This document shows, one piece after another, positions 43,110 through 53,440 of a DNA stretch of 64,000 bases. Under the pieces are notes generated by a model. That model was not told the origin of the DNA, ran no database searches, and was given only the letters and a program-made list of their open reading frames with translations. Position 1 is the stretch's first letter. Every line of letters starts with the position of its first letter. Location of the stretch: assembly GCF_023897015.1 (NCBI RefSeq), contig NZ_JAMHFY010000012.1, forward strand, positions 97,508 through 161,507. The letters are read 5' to 3'. The position numbers and the translations under genes were made by a program. This stretch comes from Desulfosporosinus nitroreducens (GTDB lineage Bacteria; Bacillota; Desulfitobacteriia; Desulfitobacteriales; Desulfitobacteriaceae).

Positions 43110-45065
43110 ATGGAGGCGACCAGGCAGCTATATTGGAATATCGACGAAAAGTCTACAATGTATATTTTTGCACTGATAGCCTTCCTTATATTTATCATAG
43201 GAATCATCAAAAAGGTTAGGAATTGGCAGCAAGGACGACCTATTAGGTACGATAATCTACTTTTAAGATTTAAGACATTCTTTTCTGCTGTCTTTAAACA
43301 TGACGAAGATGTTTTTAGGGCGCCTTATCGCCGGTTTATGCATTTAGGGATCTTTTATGGGTTTATTATATTAACGTTTGGAACATTAGTTATTGCAATC
43401 CAAGATCAATTTGGAATTCCATTGTTCTATGGGAAGAAATATTTAGTACTTAGCCTCTTGCTCGATTTATTTGGGCTAATGGCTATGATTGGCATAGTAA
43501 TGGCTGCCTATAAACGATATATACATATTAGAGATTTTGAGAATGACACTTATGATGATGCAGCAGTCTTAATTCTTGTGTTTGCAATTCTTTTTTCAGG
43601 TTTTGTTTTAGAGGGTTTAAGAATTTACTCGACGGACGACCCCTGGGCATGGTGGTCACCAGTTGGGCTGCTTTTCTCTGGAATTACTGGAATTATTGGT
43701 TTGTCTGCTCGTTCAGCTTCAGTTGTTCATGCCTTTCTATGGTATTTTCATATGTTTCTAACCTTTGGGCTGATCGCCTATATCCCTTACTCAAAGCTAT
43801 TCCACATGTTGTCTTCTCCTTTGAGCATCTTTTTAAGATCATATTCACAGATTGGGGCACTAACCCCAGTCGATTTTCCGCTTACTGAGTTTAATAATAT
43901 TGGGGCTGGTCATCTTAAAGAGTTTAGTAAGAAACAACTTCTTGAATTAGATGCTTGTATTTCTTGTCTAAGATGCCAGAAGGGCTGTCCCGCGAATATG
44001 AGTGGAGCACCTTTGACGCCAAGAGACGTGATACAAGATTTAAAGAAGCATGCCGGCAAAAAAAATAAGGACCCTATCATAGATAAGGTGATTTCCAGAG
44101 AGACACTTTGGTCTTGTACGACGTGTGGTCTTTGCGAAATCAAATGTCCAATCTATATAGAGCACGTCAAAAGAATTGTTGATATGCGAAGAAGTCTGGC
44201 TGCTTATGACCAGGGCTTACCCCCAGAGGTTCAGCAGGTATTTAATAATATCTCTGAATCAGGCAATCCTTGGGGTGAACCCAAAGAAAGCATGGTATTT
44301 AATTCTTCTGAAAACTCACCGGTTCCAGTACTAAGTGAAGAAAAAGAGACAGATATCCTATATTGGGTAGGCTGTTTTGGCTCGTATGAATCACGTAATC
44401 AAAAGGTTTCACAAGCAATGTTCAATATATTAGAAAAGGCCGGAGTTAACTATGCAATTTTAGGAGAAGAAGAAAACTGTTGCGGAGATTCCGTTAGGCG
44501 TCTAGGTAACGAAAAGCTATTTCAACACTTAGCCTTTAAAAATGTTGAAACCTTAAACCGTTACAAATTCAAGACGATTTTAACTCATTGTCCTCATTGC
44601 TACAACACACTAAAAAACGATTATCCTCAGTTTGGGGGGCATTATCAGGTGGTGCACCATTCAGAGTATCTATTAGAGCTGATTAAGTCAGAGAAAATTA
44701 GCCTAAAGGGGTCTGTTAATAGCACAGTTACGTTACATGACCCTTGTTATTTGGGAAGATATAATTCTATTTACGATGCCCCAAGAGAGGTTTTGAACTC
44801 GGTCCCAGGCTTAGAAATGATCGAGATGAGAAATAATCGAACATATGCTTTTTGCTGTGGAGCCGGCGGTGGACGAGTATGGCTGGGAGATTACGGGAAG
44901 AAATCGGTTCATGGCATCCTGGTCAGGAAGGCCATGAAAACTGAAGCTGATATTTTAGCCAGTGCATGTTCATTATGTTTAACCACATTGAGTGGAGCGA
45001 TTAGCGGACATAATGGAGATATGCAAAGCATGGACATTGCGGAAATTGTTAATGCTGCGCTGTAG
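43110..45065 (+). CDS. Membrane heme/Fe-S oxidoreductase, HdrD/EtfD-like
   Basis: A 651-residue electron carrier. Residues ~1-235 contain about five hydrophobic segments with His residues (MHLGIFYGFIIL, VVHAFLWYFHMFLTFG), a NarI-like cytochrome b domain. Two 4Fe-4S motifs follow: CISCLRCQKGCPA near 284 and CTTCGLCEIKCPI near 335. Two CCG domains end it (EENCCGD near 457, FCCGAGGG near 581). This is the layout of the proposed ETF:menaquinone oxidoreductase, which links acyl-CoA dehydrogenases to the quinone pool. No etfAB or acyl-CoA genes are nearby. Start ATG 43110 behind GAGGTG at 43100. Confidence 0.87.
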   Translation: MEATRQLYWNIDEKSTMYIFALIAFLIFIIGIIKKVRNWQQGRPIRYDNLLLRFKTFFSAVFKHDEDVFRAPYRRFMHLGIFYGFIILTFGTLVIAIQDQFGIPLFYGKKYLVLSLLLDLFGLMAMIGIVMAAYKRYIHIRDFENDTYDDAAVLILVFAILFSGFVLEGLRIYSTDDPWAWWSPVGLLFSGITGIIGLSARSASVVHAFLWYFHMFLTFGLIAYIPYSKLFHMLSSPLSIFLRSYSQIGALTPVDFPLTEFNNIGAGHLKEFSKKQLLELDACISCLRCQKGCPANMSGAPLTPRDVIQDLKKHAGKKNKDPIIDKVISRETLWSCTTCGLCEIKCPIYIEHVKRIVDMRRSLAAYDQGLPPEVQQVFNNISESGNPWGEPKESMVFNSSENSPVPVLSEEKETDILYWVGCFGSYESRNQKVSQAMFNILEKAGVNYAILGEEENCCGDSVRRLGNEKLFQHLAFKNVETLNRYKFKTILTHCPHCYNTLKNDYPQFGGHYQVVHHSEYLLELIKSEKISLKGSVNSTVTLHDPCYLGRYNSIYDAPREVLNSVPGLEMIEMRNNRTYAFCCGAGGGRVWLGDYGKKSVHGILVRKAMKTEADILASACSLCLTTLSGAISGHNGDMQSMDIAEIVNAAL

Positions 45066-45109
45066 CTTTTCTGGTTCAACAGATGCATAAGTAAAATTAG
45101 TAAAATGAT

Positions 45110-45295
45110 CTAAATATCACTGGGGATCACGAACCAGGCGACAAGATAGGCTAAGAATCCTGTTCCGCCTACAAACATAAGAATAATAGCTGCAATCCGG
45201 ACAAGACTTGGGTCAAGTTCCAAGTATTTAGCCAATCCTCCGCAGACTCCCCCTAGTTGCTTATCAAGGCTAGATCGATACAAGCGCTTTGACAT
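45110..45295 (-). CDS. PspC domain protein
   Basis: 61 residues. LYRSSLDKQLGGVCGGLAKY followed by LELDPSLVRIAAIILMFVGG and a membrane segment ending in AWFVIPSDI is a stand-alone PspC domain. In other bacteria PspC senses envelope stress; small single-domain forms are common in Firmicutes. AAAGGAGG precedes the ATG on the minus strand. It converges with the preceding oxidoreductase gene. Confidence 0.9.
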   Translation of the reverse strand: MSKRLYRSSLDKQLGGVCGGLAKYLELDPSLVRIAAIILMFVGGTGFLAYLVAWFVIPSDI

Positions 45296-45438
45296 AATTT
45301 TTCCTCCTTTGCTATCGTTTTCTGCCTGTTTACTTTATCCTTGTTGGCTGACTGTTTTACCATTACACTCTTAATACGTAAGAGGGGAATCAAATGTTAC
45401 ACACTTATAAAAATATCTATGCATAAGGAGTTGTCATT

Positions 45439-46398
45439 TTGTTAATCCTCGATAAAATCACCAAGCTCCCTAGACACTGGCTGGGTGCTGTTCAGGTTAC
45501 TGGAGCGGCCGTACTTTGGGGTACATCTGCAACTTTTGCTAAGAACTTATTTAATAATGACCTTTCACCATTTGATGTCGCTCAGATGAGACTCACGCTG
45601 TCTTTTTGCCTTTTAGTGTTTGTTATTTCCATCAGTAAACCGAAGTTACTGCGTGTCCGAAGGTCTGATCTGGGGTATATTGCTATTTTTGGCATTGTGG
45701 GTTTAGGCATGCTTCAATTTACGTATCTGCTTTCTCTTAGTTTAACGAATGTGGCTACAGCTCTTTTTCTACAATATACTGCACCGATTATTATTCTAGT
45801 CGTTGGGTTAATATTGCGAACGGAGTTTCTCACTTGGATAAAAATTGTGGCTTTGTGTGCCTCGATTGGTGGTGGCTACATGATCGTTGTTGGAACAACT
45901 TCAGGTTTTACATTAAACCCTGTGGGAGTTATGTACGGTTTAGCAGCTGCATGTACATTTGCTTTTTATTCAATGTATGGAAAGCGCGGGTTAGTAAAGT
46001 ATAACGCATGGACACTTTTGACATGGGGGATGGGTTTTGGTTCCTTGACCTGGTGCATTTATCAAGCCCCTTGGACTCTTGCCATGCGCTATGGAGGATT
46101 AGCGTGGTTACAGTTTTTATATATTGCAGTAATTGCTACTATTTTACCGTTTGGACTATACTTTAAGGGATTGCAAAATCTAAGCGCCTTCCGAGCGGGA
46201 ATGATAGGAATGCTTGAACCTGTGGTTGGTGCTATATCAGCTTTTTTCTTTTTAGGAGAACTACTAACGCTGACCCAGCTTTTAGGGAGTGGTCTGATCT
46301 TGTTGGGAGTAGCCCTAATCCAAATTAGTGCTCTTGAGAAATGTAATAATACTGTGTATCATCAACCCGAGCTCGCCTTTCGTAAAGTCGGAAAGTAG
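45439..46398 (+). CDS. DMT superfamily (EamA) transporter
   Basis: 319 residues, ten hydrophobic segments in two EamA repeats: VTGAAVLWGTSATFAKNLF at the start, and GLQNLSAFRAGMIGMLEPVV in the second half with the EP of the family signature. Substrate unknown. TTG start behind ATAAGGAG. Separated from the PspC gene by a divergent gap and closed by a hairpin at 46437-46474. Confidence 0.86.
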   Translation: MLILDKITKLPRHWLGAVQVTGAAVLWGTSATFAKNLFNNDLSPFDVAQMRLTLSFCLLVFVISISKPKLLRVRRSDLGYIAIFGIVGLGMLQFTYLLSLSLTNVATALFLQYTAPIIILVVGLILRTEFLTWIKIVALCASIGGGYMIVVGTTSGFTLNPVGVMYGLAAACTFAFYSMYGKRGLVKYNAWTLLTWGMGFGSLTWCIYQAPWTLAMRYGGLAWLQFLYIAVIATILPFGLYFKGLQNLSAFRAGMIGMLEPVVGAISAFFFLGELLTLTQLLGSGLILLGVALIQISALEKCNNTVYHQPELAFRKVGK

Positions 46399-46436
46399 AG
46401 AATGTCCAATATTGTAAAAGTATGTATAAATTTAGC

Positions 46437-46474
46437 AAAGAGAGTTCTTACCAACTGAGGTAGGAACTCTCTTT
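46437..46474. terminator. Strong hairpin terminator
   Basis: AAAGAGAGTTCTTACC at 46437-46452 pairs with GGTAGGAACTCTCTTT at 46459-46474 with one G-T pair and a 6-nt loop. Ends the DMT gene before the glycogen operon. Confidence 0.82.
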
Positions 46475-46690
46475 GCCATTAAGGTTATATATTAAGAATT
46501 TCTGGACCCATTGATTCTTTAATCGCATATGCTGTCAATACACGCTAAGCAATGGAAATCTAGGTCTTAAGAAAAGATGACGAAACATGTCAGTAAATAT
46601 TTCCCACAAAATGAAAGGAAATGCCATTTGCTAAGAGAATAATTAAGCTATAAGGAGTAGGAACCAGAGTGAAGAAGGTAGTGACAAATT

Positions 46691-48574
46691 ATGAACACAA
46701 AGCTCTATCTTGAACCGGATGAAATATATCTTTTCAATTGTGGAGAATTATACCATAGCTACTTAAAGATGGGGGCTCATATAATTGAATGTGACTCATT
46801 AATCGGGACGAATTTTGCGGTATGGGTGCCTGAAGCACACAACGTTTGCCTCGTAGGAGAGATTAATAATTGGTCTTCCACTGATAGTTCAATGACCGAG
46901 ATTGGGACCAGTGGGGTTTGGTCTGTTTTTATACCGAAAGTTCTTCAAGGACAGTTATATAAATATGAAATTCATACGAAGAGCGGAAAAGTATTTTTGA
47001 AATCCGATCCTTTTGCCTTTTATTCAGAATTCAGACCCGCAACAGCTTCTATCGTATGGCAACTTGAGGGATTTAGTTGGCAGGATCAAGTTTGGATGAA
47101 GCAAAGAGGGGTAAATGTTCAGGAAATGCCTCTTTTAATATATGAAGTTCATCTTGGTTCATGGAGAAGGAAAGAGGATGGAACATATTATAATTGGCGC
47201 ACATTAGCAGTTGAGTTACTGCATTATGTACTAAGCATGGGTTATACCCATATTGAATTGATGCCGATTATGGAACACCCTTTCGATGGTTCCTGGGGAT
47301 ATCAATTAACGGGATTTTACTCCTGCACAAGTCGATTCGGAAATCCCCAAGATTTTATGTGTTTTGTTAATCAATGTCACCTGGAGGGCGTCGGAGTTAT
47401 TCTAGATTGGGTGCCTGGTCATTTCTGTAAAGATGCTCATGGACTGGGTCAATTTAACGGATCATCAGTTTATGAAAATGACGAAAATGAACAATGGGGT
47501 ACTTATAACTTTAATTTTGAGAAAACAGAGGTTTGGAGTTATCTCATTTCAAACGCAATGTTTTGGCTTGATAAATTCCATGTTGATGGCTTACGAGTTG
47601 ATGGAGTAAGCAGTATGCTCTATCCAGACTATGAGAAGCCGAAGCATTCTTGGAAACTTAACATTAATGGAGGCAGAGAAAATCTTCGGGCTGTTGCTTT
47701 TATGAAAAGATTAAATGAAGCAGTTCTTCAAAATTTCCCGGATGTACTGATGATTGCAGAAGAATCTACGGAATGGCCGCTAGTCACCTGCCCAACAGAT
47801 GAAAATGGACTTGGCTATAATTTTAAATGGAATATGGGTTGGATGAATGACACTTTGCGGTATATGGGGCTCGATTTTCCCTTGCGCAAAGACAATCATC
47901 AATTGTTAACTTTCTCGATGACTTACGCCTTTTCTGAAAATTATATTTTACCGTTGTCTCATGATGAGGTTGTTCATGGCAAAAGGTCCTTAATTGGCAG
48001 GATGCCGGGCGAATATTCCCAAAAATTCTCGGGACTAAGAAGTCTATACGGATATTGGATGTGCCATCCGGGTAAAAAATTATTATTTATGGGTGGGGAG
48101 TTTGCTCAATTTATCGAGTGGAATGAGGAAGCAGAGCTGGATTGGTTCCTATTGGAATATGAGATGCATGAAAAGCTCCAAAATTATGTACGCGATTTAA
48201 ATAAACTTTATTGTCAAGAAAAAGCCCTCTGGCAAAATGAACAAGATTGGGCAGGGTTTGAATGGATTGATGTCCATAATCATCAACAGTGTATTTTGAT
48301 TTTTTGTCGGAAAGCAGTGGAAACGGATAATTTCCTTATCATATTAATTAATTTTCAACCAAACAGTTACGTAAATTTTCGACTCGGAGTACCCAAGAAA
48401 GGGTTTTATCAGGAAATATTCAATTCTGACTTGAGCATATATGGGGGCAACAATCACATAAATTCTTCCTTAGTTGGAGCGGAAAAGGTTGCATGGCATG
48501 GTCAAAAGTTTTCAATAACAATTAATGTTGCTCCCTTAGCAATAGTTATATTAAAACCAATCTTGAATACTTAA
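46691..48574 (+). CDS. glgB: 1,4-alpha-glucan branching enzyme
   Basis: Forms alpha-1,6 branches in glycogen. 627 residues: an N-terminal CBM48 domain (FAVWVPEAHNVCLVGEINNW near 40) and a GH13 barrel. Nucleophile Asp in VDGLRVDGVSSML near 303, acid/base Glu in MIAEEST near 356, transition-state Asp in LSHDEVVHGKRSL near 423. EVHLGSWRRKEDG (near 155) is typical of branching enzymes. First gene of the glycogen operon, 20 nt before glgP. Confidence 0.94.
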   Translation: MNTKLYLEPDEIYLFNCGELYHSYLKMGAHIIECDSLIGTNFAVWVPEAHNVCLVGEINNWSSTDSSMTEIGTSGVWSVFIPKVLQGQLYKYEIHTKSGKVFLKSDPFAFYSEFRPATASIVWQLEGFSWQDQVWMKQRGVNVQEMPLLIYEVHLGSWRRKEDGTYYNWRTLAVELLHYVLSMGYTHIELMPIMEHPFDGSWGYQLTGFYSCTSRFGNPQDFMCFVNQCHLEGVGVILDWVPGHFCKDAHGLGQFNGSSVYENDENEQWGTYNFNFEKTEVWSYLISNAMFWLDKFHVDGLRVDGVSSMLYPDYEKPKHSWKLNINGGRENLRAVAFMKRLNEAVLQNFPDVLMIAEESTEWPLVTCPTDENGLGYNFKWNMGWMNDTLRYMGLDFPLRKDNHQLLTFSMTYAFSENYILPLSHDEVVHGKRSLIGRMPGEYSQKFSGLRSLYGYWMCHPGKKLLFMGGEFAQFIEWNEEAELDWFLLEYEMHEKLQNYVRDLNKLYCQEKALWQNEQDWAGFEWIDVHNHQQCILIFCRKAVETDNFLIILINFQPNSYVNFRLGVPKKGFYQEIFNSDLSIYGGNNHINSSLVGAEKVAWHGQKFSITINVAPLAIVILKPILNT

Positions 48575-48594
48575 GTATTGGAGGAACAAAACGC

Positions 48595-51042
48595 ATGTTT
48601 ACGGATAAAGAAAGCTTTAAACAAGCCTATCTAATGAAATTGATCGAGGGGGAAGGCATTACTACAGATGAAGCAACCTCTTGGGATAAATTTGTAGCCT
48701 TGGTCATGTTGCTAAAAGAAAAGATGAGCTATTATCGGGCCGTAAACAAAAACTCAATATCACAAGGAAAACAAATTTACTATTTTTCAATGGAGTTTCT
48801 AATTGGAAAACTCCTGCATAATTATTTAGTCAATTTTAAAATTGAGGATCTCGTAAGAGAAGCTTTGTTAGAGTTAGATATTAATCTTGATGATCTCCTA
48901 GAGCAAGAAACGGATCCGGGCTTGGGCAATGGCGGATTAGGAAGACTGGCTGCCTGTTTCCTCGATTCGATGGCGTTCTTAGGAATTGATGGTCATGGTA
49001 ATGGAATTCGCTATAAATATGGGTTATTTGAACAAAAGATTGTATCTGGCAATCAAGTTGAGGTAGCAGATAACTGGCTTAAAAACGGCTACCCTTGGGA
49101 AACAAGAAAATCTGATAAGGCTGTGATCGTAAAATACAGAGGGACTGTCAGAACTGAATTCAAAGATGGGCAAGCAATGTTTTATCATGAGAACTATGAA
49201 CCTGTTTTAGCTGTCCCTTACGATGTTCCGATTATGAGCTACGATAATCCTCGGTATATCAACAACTTAAGGTTATGGAGCGCTGAAACAATATGCAGCG
49301 AACTAGATTTGGCTTGTTTCAACCGAGGGGATTTTAATCAGGCCACAAGCTTCAGATCGGAAGTAGAGGCCATTTCATATATTCTTTATCCGGATGACAG
49401 CAGCCGTGCAGGAAGAGAGCTAAGGCTTAAACAAGAATACTTCTTTGTAGCTGCAGGCTTAGGAACCATTGTTCGGAGTTACAAGAAAAAGAACGGTTTA
49501 AATTCTTTGCATGACTTCTCCAGACGTGTCTCAGTCCATATTAATGATACTCATCCAGTTTTATGTATCCCTGAGCTGATGCGTATATTAATTGATGAAG
49601 AAGGAATGGGATGGGATGAGGCTTGGAATATCACTGTCAACACCATGTCCTTTACCAATCATACCATTATGCCTGAAGCGATGGAAAAATGGTCGATAGA
49701 TATGGTCCAAAACCTCTTGCCTAGGATCTATTTGATTATTGAGGAAATCGATCGAAGATTCAAGGAGGATTTAAAGGCACGTTTCATGGACAATGATCAA
49801 GTCAAGCAAAATACTCATATCTTTAAAGATGGGTATATCTGGATGGCGAATTTAGCAATTGTCGGAAGCTCCTCAGTTAATGGTGTTGCACAATTACATA
49901 CCACAATTCTTAAAAATGAGGTCTTTAAAGACTACTATCGAGTTTTTGGCTATAAATTTAATAATAAAACAAATGGGGTTAATCATAGAAGATTTCTATT
50001 AGCAGCAAACCCTAAATTGTCTCATCTGATTACAGAGGCAATCGGTCCAAACTGGAAGGAAGATGCCGGAGAACTTAAAAAACTTCATGTATTAAAGAAC
50101 GATCAAAGCTTTTTAGAGCAACTCGCCAACGTAAAATTCGAGAACAAATGTCGACTGGCAGAGAAGGCTAAACTTAAATATGGACTCATCCTAGACCCGA
50201 GCTCCATTTTTGATGTTCAAGTGAAGAGGATACATGCCTATAAACGGCAACTGCTTAATGTGCTTAAGATTATGCACTTGTACAATAAATGTATGAATGA
50301 ACCCGACTCCTTGTCTTGTCCACAAACCTTTATTTTTGGCGGAAAAGCTGCCCCAGGGTATCATTATGCTAAAACCGTGATCAAGCTTATTAACGTTTTG
50401 AGCAAAAAAATAGAGCAGGATCCCAAAGTAAAAGGAAAGCTTAAGATTGTTTTCTTAGAAAATTTTAATGTGTCACAAGGAGAATTGATTTATCCTGCAG
50501 CAGACATTAGCGAACAAATATCAACAGCTAGTAAGGAGGCTTCAGGAACTGGAAACATGAAATTCATGATGAATGGAGCCTTAACTTTAGGAACTCTGGA
50601 TGGAGCAAATGTAGAAATACAAGAAGCTGTGGGGAAGGAGAATATTTTTATTTTTGGCCTTACTGCTGAACAAGTGCTGGATTATAGTCGTTCTGGAGGG
50701 TATAAGCCATGGGATGAATACCATGCTAACCCAGATATCAGAACGTGCGTGGATCAACTGAACAGTGATTTTTTCGATAATATGGGTGAGGAATTCAGGA
50801 CACTATACGATTCCCTCATGATCTATAACGATGAATTCTACATTTTAAAAGATTTCCCATCATATCTTAAAATGCATGGAAAACTACAGGCGCTTTATCA
50901 TACTCCTAAGGATTGGAACAAAATTTCCCTGCTCAATATTGCAAATTCGGGGATTTTTTCAAGTGATAGGACAATTAGAGAATATGCAGACTGGATATGG
51001 AAGATTCGATATCGTACCGTGAATTGTATCTCTTCAAATTAA
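48595..51042 (+). CDS. glgP: Glycogen/starch/alpha-glucan phosphorylase
   Basis: Releases glucose 1-phosphate from glycogen ends. 815 residues, normal for the GT35 family. DPGLGNGGLGRLAACFLDSM near 104 is the glycine-rich N-terminal signature. The PLP site is EASGTGNMKFMMNGALTLGT near 650 with the cofactor lysine in MKF. NVQxKRIHAYKRQ-type block (VQVKRIHAYKRQLLNVLKI near 541) lines the active site. GGAGGAACAAAACGC precedes the ATG; in the same operon as the synthesis genes. Confidence 0.95.
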   Translation: MFTDKESFKQAYLMKLIEGEGITTDEATSWDKFVALVMLLKEKMSYYRAVNKNSISQGKQIYYFSMEFLIGKLLHNYLVNFKIEDLVREALLELDINLDDLLEQETDPGLGNGGLGRLAACFLDSMAFLGIDGHGNGIRYKYGLFEQKIVSGNQVEVADNWLKNGYPWETRKSDKAVIVKYRGTVRTEFKDGQAMFYHENYEPVLAVPYDVPIMSYDNPRYINNLRLWSAETICSELDLACFNRGDFNQATSFRSEVEAISYILYPDDSSRAGRELRLKQEYFFVAAGLGTIVRSYKKKNGLNSLHDFSRRVSVHINDTHPVLCIPELMRILIDEEGMGWDEAWNITVNTMSFTNHTIMPEAMEKWSIDMVQNLLPRIYLIIEEIDRRFKEDLKARFMDNDQVKQNTHIFKDGYIWMANLAIVGSSSVNGVAQLHTTILKNEVFKDYYRVFGYKFNNKTNGVNHRRFLLAANPKLSHLITEAIGPNWKEDAGELKKLHVLKNDQSFLEQLANVKFENKCRLAEKAKLKYGLILDPSSIFDVQVKRIHAYKRQLLNVLKIMHLYNKCMNEPDSLSCPQTFIFGGKAAPGYHYAKTVIKLINVLSKKIEQDPKVKGKLKIVFLENFNVSQGELIYPAADISEQISTASKEASGTGNMKFMMNGALTLGTLDGANVEIQEAVGKENIFIFGLTAEQVLDYSRSGGYKPWDEYHANPDIRTCVDQLNSDFFDNMGEEFRTLYDSLMIYNDEFYILKDFPSYLKMHGKLQALYHTPKDWNKISLLNIANSGIFSSDRTIREYADWIWKIRYRTVNCISSN

Positions 51043-51087
51043 TCTAATATCTGTACGCCTGATTAATCTAAGAGAAAGGGGACAAGT

Positions 51088-52287
51088 ATGAAAAGGCAGG
51101 AATGTGTTGCGATGCTATTGGCTGGTGGACAAGGAAGCAGATTAGGTGGATTGACTCGAAATCGTGCAAAACCAGCAGTTTCGTTCTGTGGTAAGTATCG
51201 AATAATTGACTTTACTTTGAGTAACTGCACAAATTCAAATATTAATACCGTTGGTGTTCTCATCCAATATAAGCCATTTCTACTTAATTCATATATTGGT
51301 CTGGGTTCTGCTTGGGACTTGGATAATCCTTTTGGGGGGGTTCATATTCTTCCCCCATTCATTGGAGAAACCGAAGGATGTTGGTACAACGGTACAGCAA
51401 ATGCAGTGTACCAAAACTACGAGTTCATTGATTATTACGATCCTGAATATGTGATTATTCTCTCAGGAGACCATGTCTATAAAATGGACTATACTCTTAT
51501 GCTGAAGTTTCACAAAGAGAAGAATGCAGAGATAACTCTGGCCGCGATTCAAGTACCTCGGGAGGAAGCTTCTCGATTTGGAATCCTAACCATTGATTCG
51601 GAAGATCGGGTCACCAAATTCACAGAAAAACCAGCTAATCCGGAGAGTGATCTGGTTTCAATGGGGGTCTATATTTTTAACGGACCCACCCTAAAACAAG
51701 CATTAATTGCTGATAAAGCAGATTATCTGTCTCAAAATGACTTCGGAAAAAATATTATTCCAAATCAGTTAAGTACAGGAAAACGAGTTTTTGCCTATAA
51801 GTTTCAAGGGTATTGGCGAGATGTCGGTACTATTGAAAGCTATTATCAAGCTAATATGGAGTCATTAAAGGATGGACACTTTCTTAATATTTTCGATCCA
51901 AAGTTTAGGATCTTTTCCAACGAAGATATCTTTCCTCCCCATTTTGTGGGGTCTGCAGCAGAAATCGAGAATAGCTTAATTTGTAATGGGTGTTCTGTTC
52001 ATGGTAGGGTAAGCAATTCAATCCTGGGAGCAGGGGTTTATGTAGGCGAAGGAGTAGAAATTAAGGATTCAATCATCTTACCTTATGTAAAATTGCACAA
52101 AGGGTCTAGTGTCTATCGGACGATTATAGGTGAAAATGCTGAAATTATGGAGAATTGCAACATAGGCGCAAGGGGACAAATCGCCCCTGCGTATGAAGGA
52201 ATAACAGTAATTGAGGATTATCATTTGATCACAGAAGGAACTGTTATTGAATCCGGCATGCATATCTATAGAAGCCGGGCGATGTGA
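51088..52287 (+). CDS. glgC: Glucose-1-phosphate adenylyltransferase, catalytic subunit
   Basis: Makes ADP-glucose, the committed step of glycogen synthesis. 399 residues. [20 protein letters not shown] near 10-29 is the nucleotide-binding loop, followed by [27 protein letters not shown] near 128 and [20 protein letters not shown] near 185 line the sugar-phosphate site; [17 protein letters not shown] near 248 is the second signature. The C-terminal third is a left-handed beta-helix. AAGGGGACAAGT before the ATG. Confidence 0.94.
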   Translation: MKRQECVAMLLAGGQGSRLGGLTRNRAKPAVSFCGKYRIIDFTLSNCTNSNINTVGVLIQYKPFLLNSYIGLGSAWDLDNPFGGVHILPPFIGETEGCWYNGTANAVYQNYEFIDYYDPEYVIILSGDHVYKMDYTLMLKFHKEKNAEITLAAIQVPREEASRFGILTIDSEDRVTKFTEKPANPESDLVSMGVYIFNGPTLKQALIADKADYLSQNDFGKNIIPNQLSTGKRVFAYKFQGYWRDVGTIESYYQANMESLKDGHFLNIFDPKFRIFSNEDIFPPHFVGSAAEIENSLICNGCSVHGRVSNSILGAGVYVGEGVEIKDSIILPYVKLHKGSSVYRTIIGENAEIMENCNIGARGQIAPAYEGITVIEDYHLITEGTVIESGMHIYRSRAM

Positions 52288-52300
52288 AAGGAGGGAAATA

Positions 52301-53425
52301 ATGTCCAACGCTATAGGTATTATTTTTGCTAATAGCGGTTCTGATAACTTACAAGGGCTTGCCCAAGAAAGGCCAATAGCTGCCGTTCCTTTCGGAGGCA
52401 GATATCGCATTTTGGATTTTGCGTTATCTAGCATGGTCAATTCAGGTATAAGGACCATTGGATTAGTTACACCTCACCAATACAGACCGTTGCTAGATCA
52501 CTTGGGGGCGGGAAAGGACTGGTTTTTAGAACGTAAAGACGGAGGGCTATTTATCTTGCCCGGTGTAATGCATAGTTTGGCAGGGAGTAAAGATACCTTT
52601 TGTATTAAAGATTTACAGAATAATTTGGAGTTTTTACAGAAGGATTATGTAGAAAATGTGCTTATAAGCAGCGGTGATCAAATCTTCAATATAAATTTCC
52701 GAGATACTTTGGAATTTCATAAGGACAAGCATGCAGATGTTACCTTGATATATAAAGCAGTAAATCCAATAGATAATGACTCGCAGGATCAAATACTGCT
52801 TGAGGTTGATGGGGACCAGAATGTGTCAAATATTCATAACAAGCACAGTCTGGAAAGAGAAGAACTGGCCCCTCTTAACTTTGTGAATATTATAATAATT
52901 CGCCGTGAGCTCTTGTTGGATATTATTGAGAAGTATGGTTCATATGGTTGTATCGGTTTAATGGTAATCCTTGCTTCGAATATAGAAGTTCTTAAAATCT
53001 TGGGCAGTCCAACTAATTCATCAATTGGAACGATTCACACTATCAAGGATTACTTTGATCGAAGTATGGATCTTTTAGATTTAAAAGTCCGAGAACAATT
53101 ATGGTTGGGAGTGGATCGTACACATACAAAAATTGTGGACAATCCTCCTACCAAATATACCTCTCAGGCTAAAGTCAGCAATTCGTTAATTGCCAGTGGG
53201 TGCTCTATTGCGGGGGAAGTAACAAACTCAATTGTATTTCGTGGAGTGATTCTAGAACAAGGGTGCAGAATTCAAAATAGCATCATTTTGCCAAAATGTC
53301 ATATTCATATCAATGCACAAACGAACTATACAATTCTTGATAAATCTGTCATTGTTCACGGAGAAAATGTCCTTAAAGGAAGTGAGAGTCACCCTTTGGT
53401 TGTTCTCAAAAAAACAGTCATCTAG
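52301..53425 (+). CDS. glgD: GlgD, regulatory ADP-glucose pyrophosphorylase subunit
   Basis: 374 residues related to GlgC. The catalytic loop is degenerate: in place of AGGxGSRLxxLT the sequence reads IIFANSGSDNLQGLAQERPI, so it is probably not catalytic on its own. The rest of the fold is kept (AAVPFGGRYRILDFALSSMV, then a C-terminal beta-helix). In Firmicutes GlgD pairs with GlgC and raises its activity. Start ATG 52301 behind AAAGGAGGGAAATA, 13 nt after glgC. Confidence 0.92.
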   Translation: MSNAIGIIFANSGSDNLQGLAQERPIAAVPFGGRYRILDFALSSMVNSGIRTIGLVTPHQYRPLLDHLGAGKDWFLERKDGGLFILPGVMHSLAGSKDTFCIKDLQNNLEFLQKDYVENVLISSGDQIFNINFRDTLEFHKDKHADVTLIYKAVNPIDNDSQDQILLEVDGDQNVSNIHNKHSLEREELAPLNFVNIIIIRRELLLDIIEKYGSYGCIGLMVILASNIEVLKILGSPTNSSIGTIHTIKDYFDRSMDLLDLKVREQLWLGVDRTHTKIVDNPPTKYTSQAKVSNSLIASGCSIAGEVTNSIVFRGVILEQGCRIQNSIILPKCHIHINAQTNYTILDKSVIVHGENVLKGSESHPLVVLKKTVI

Positions 53426-53440
53426 GAAAGGTGGGAGAGT

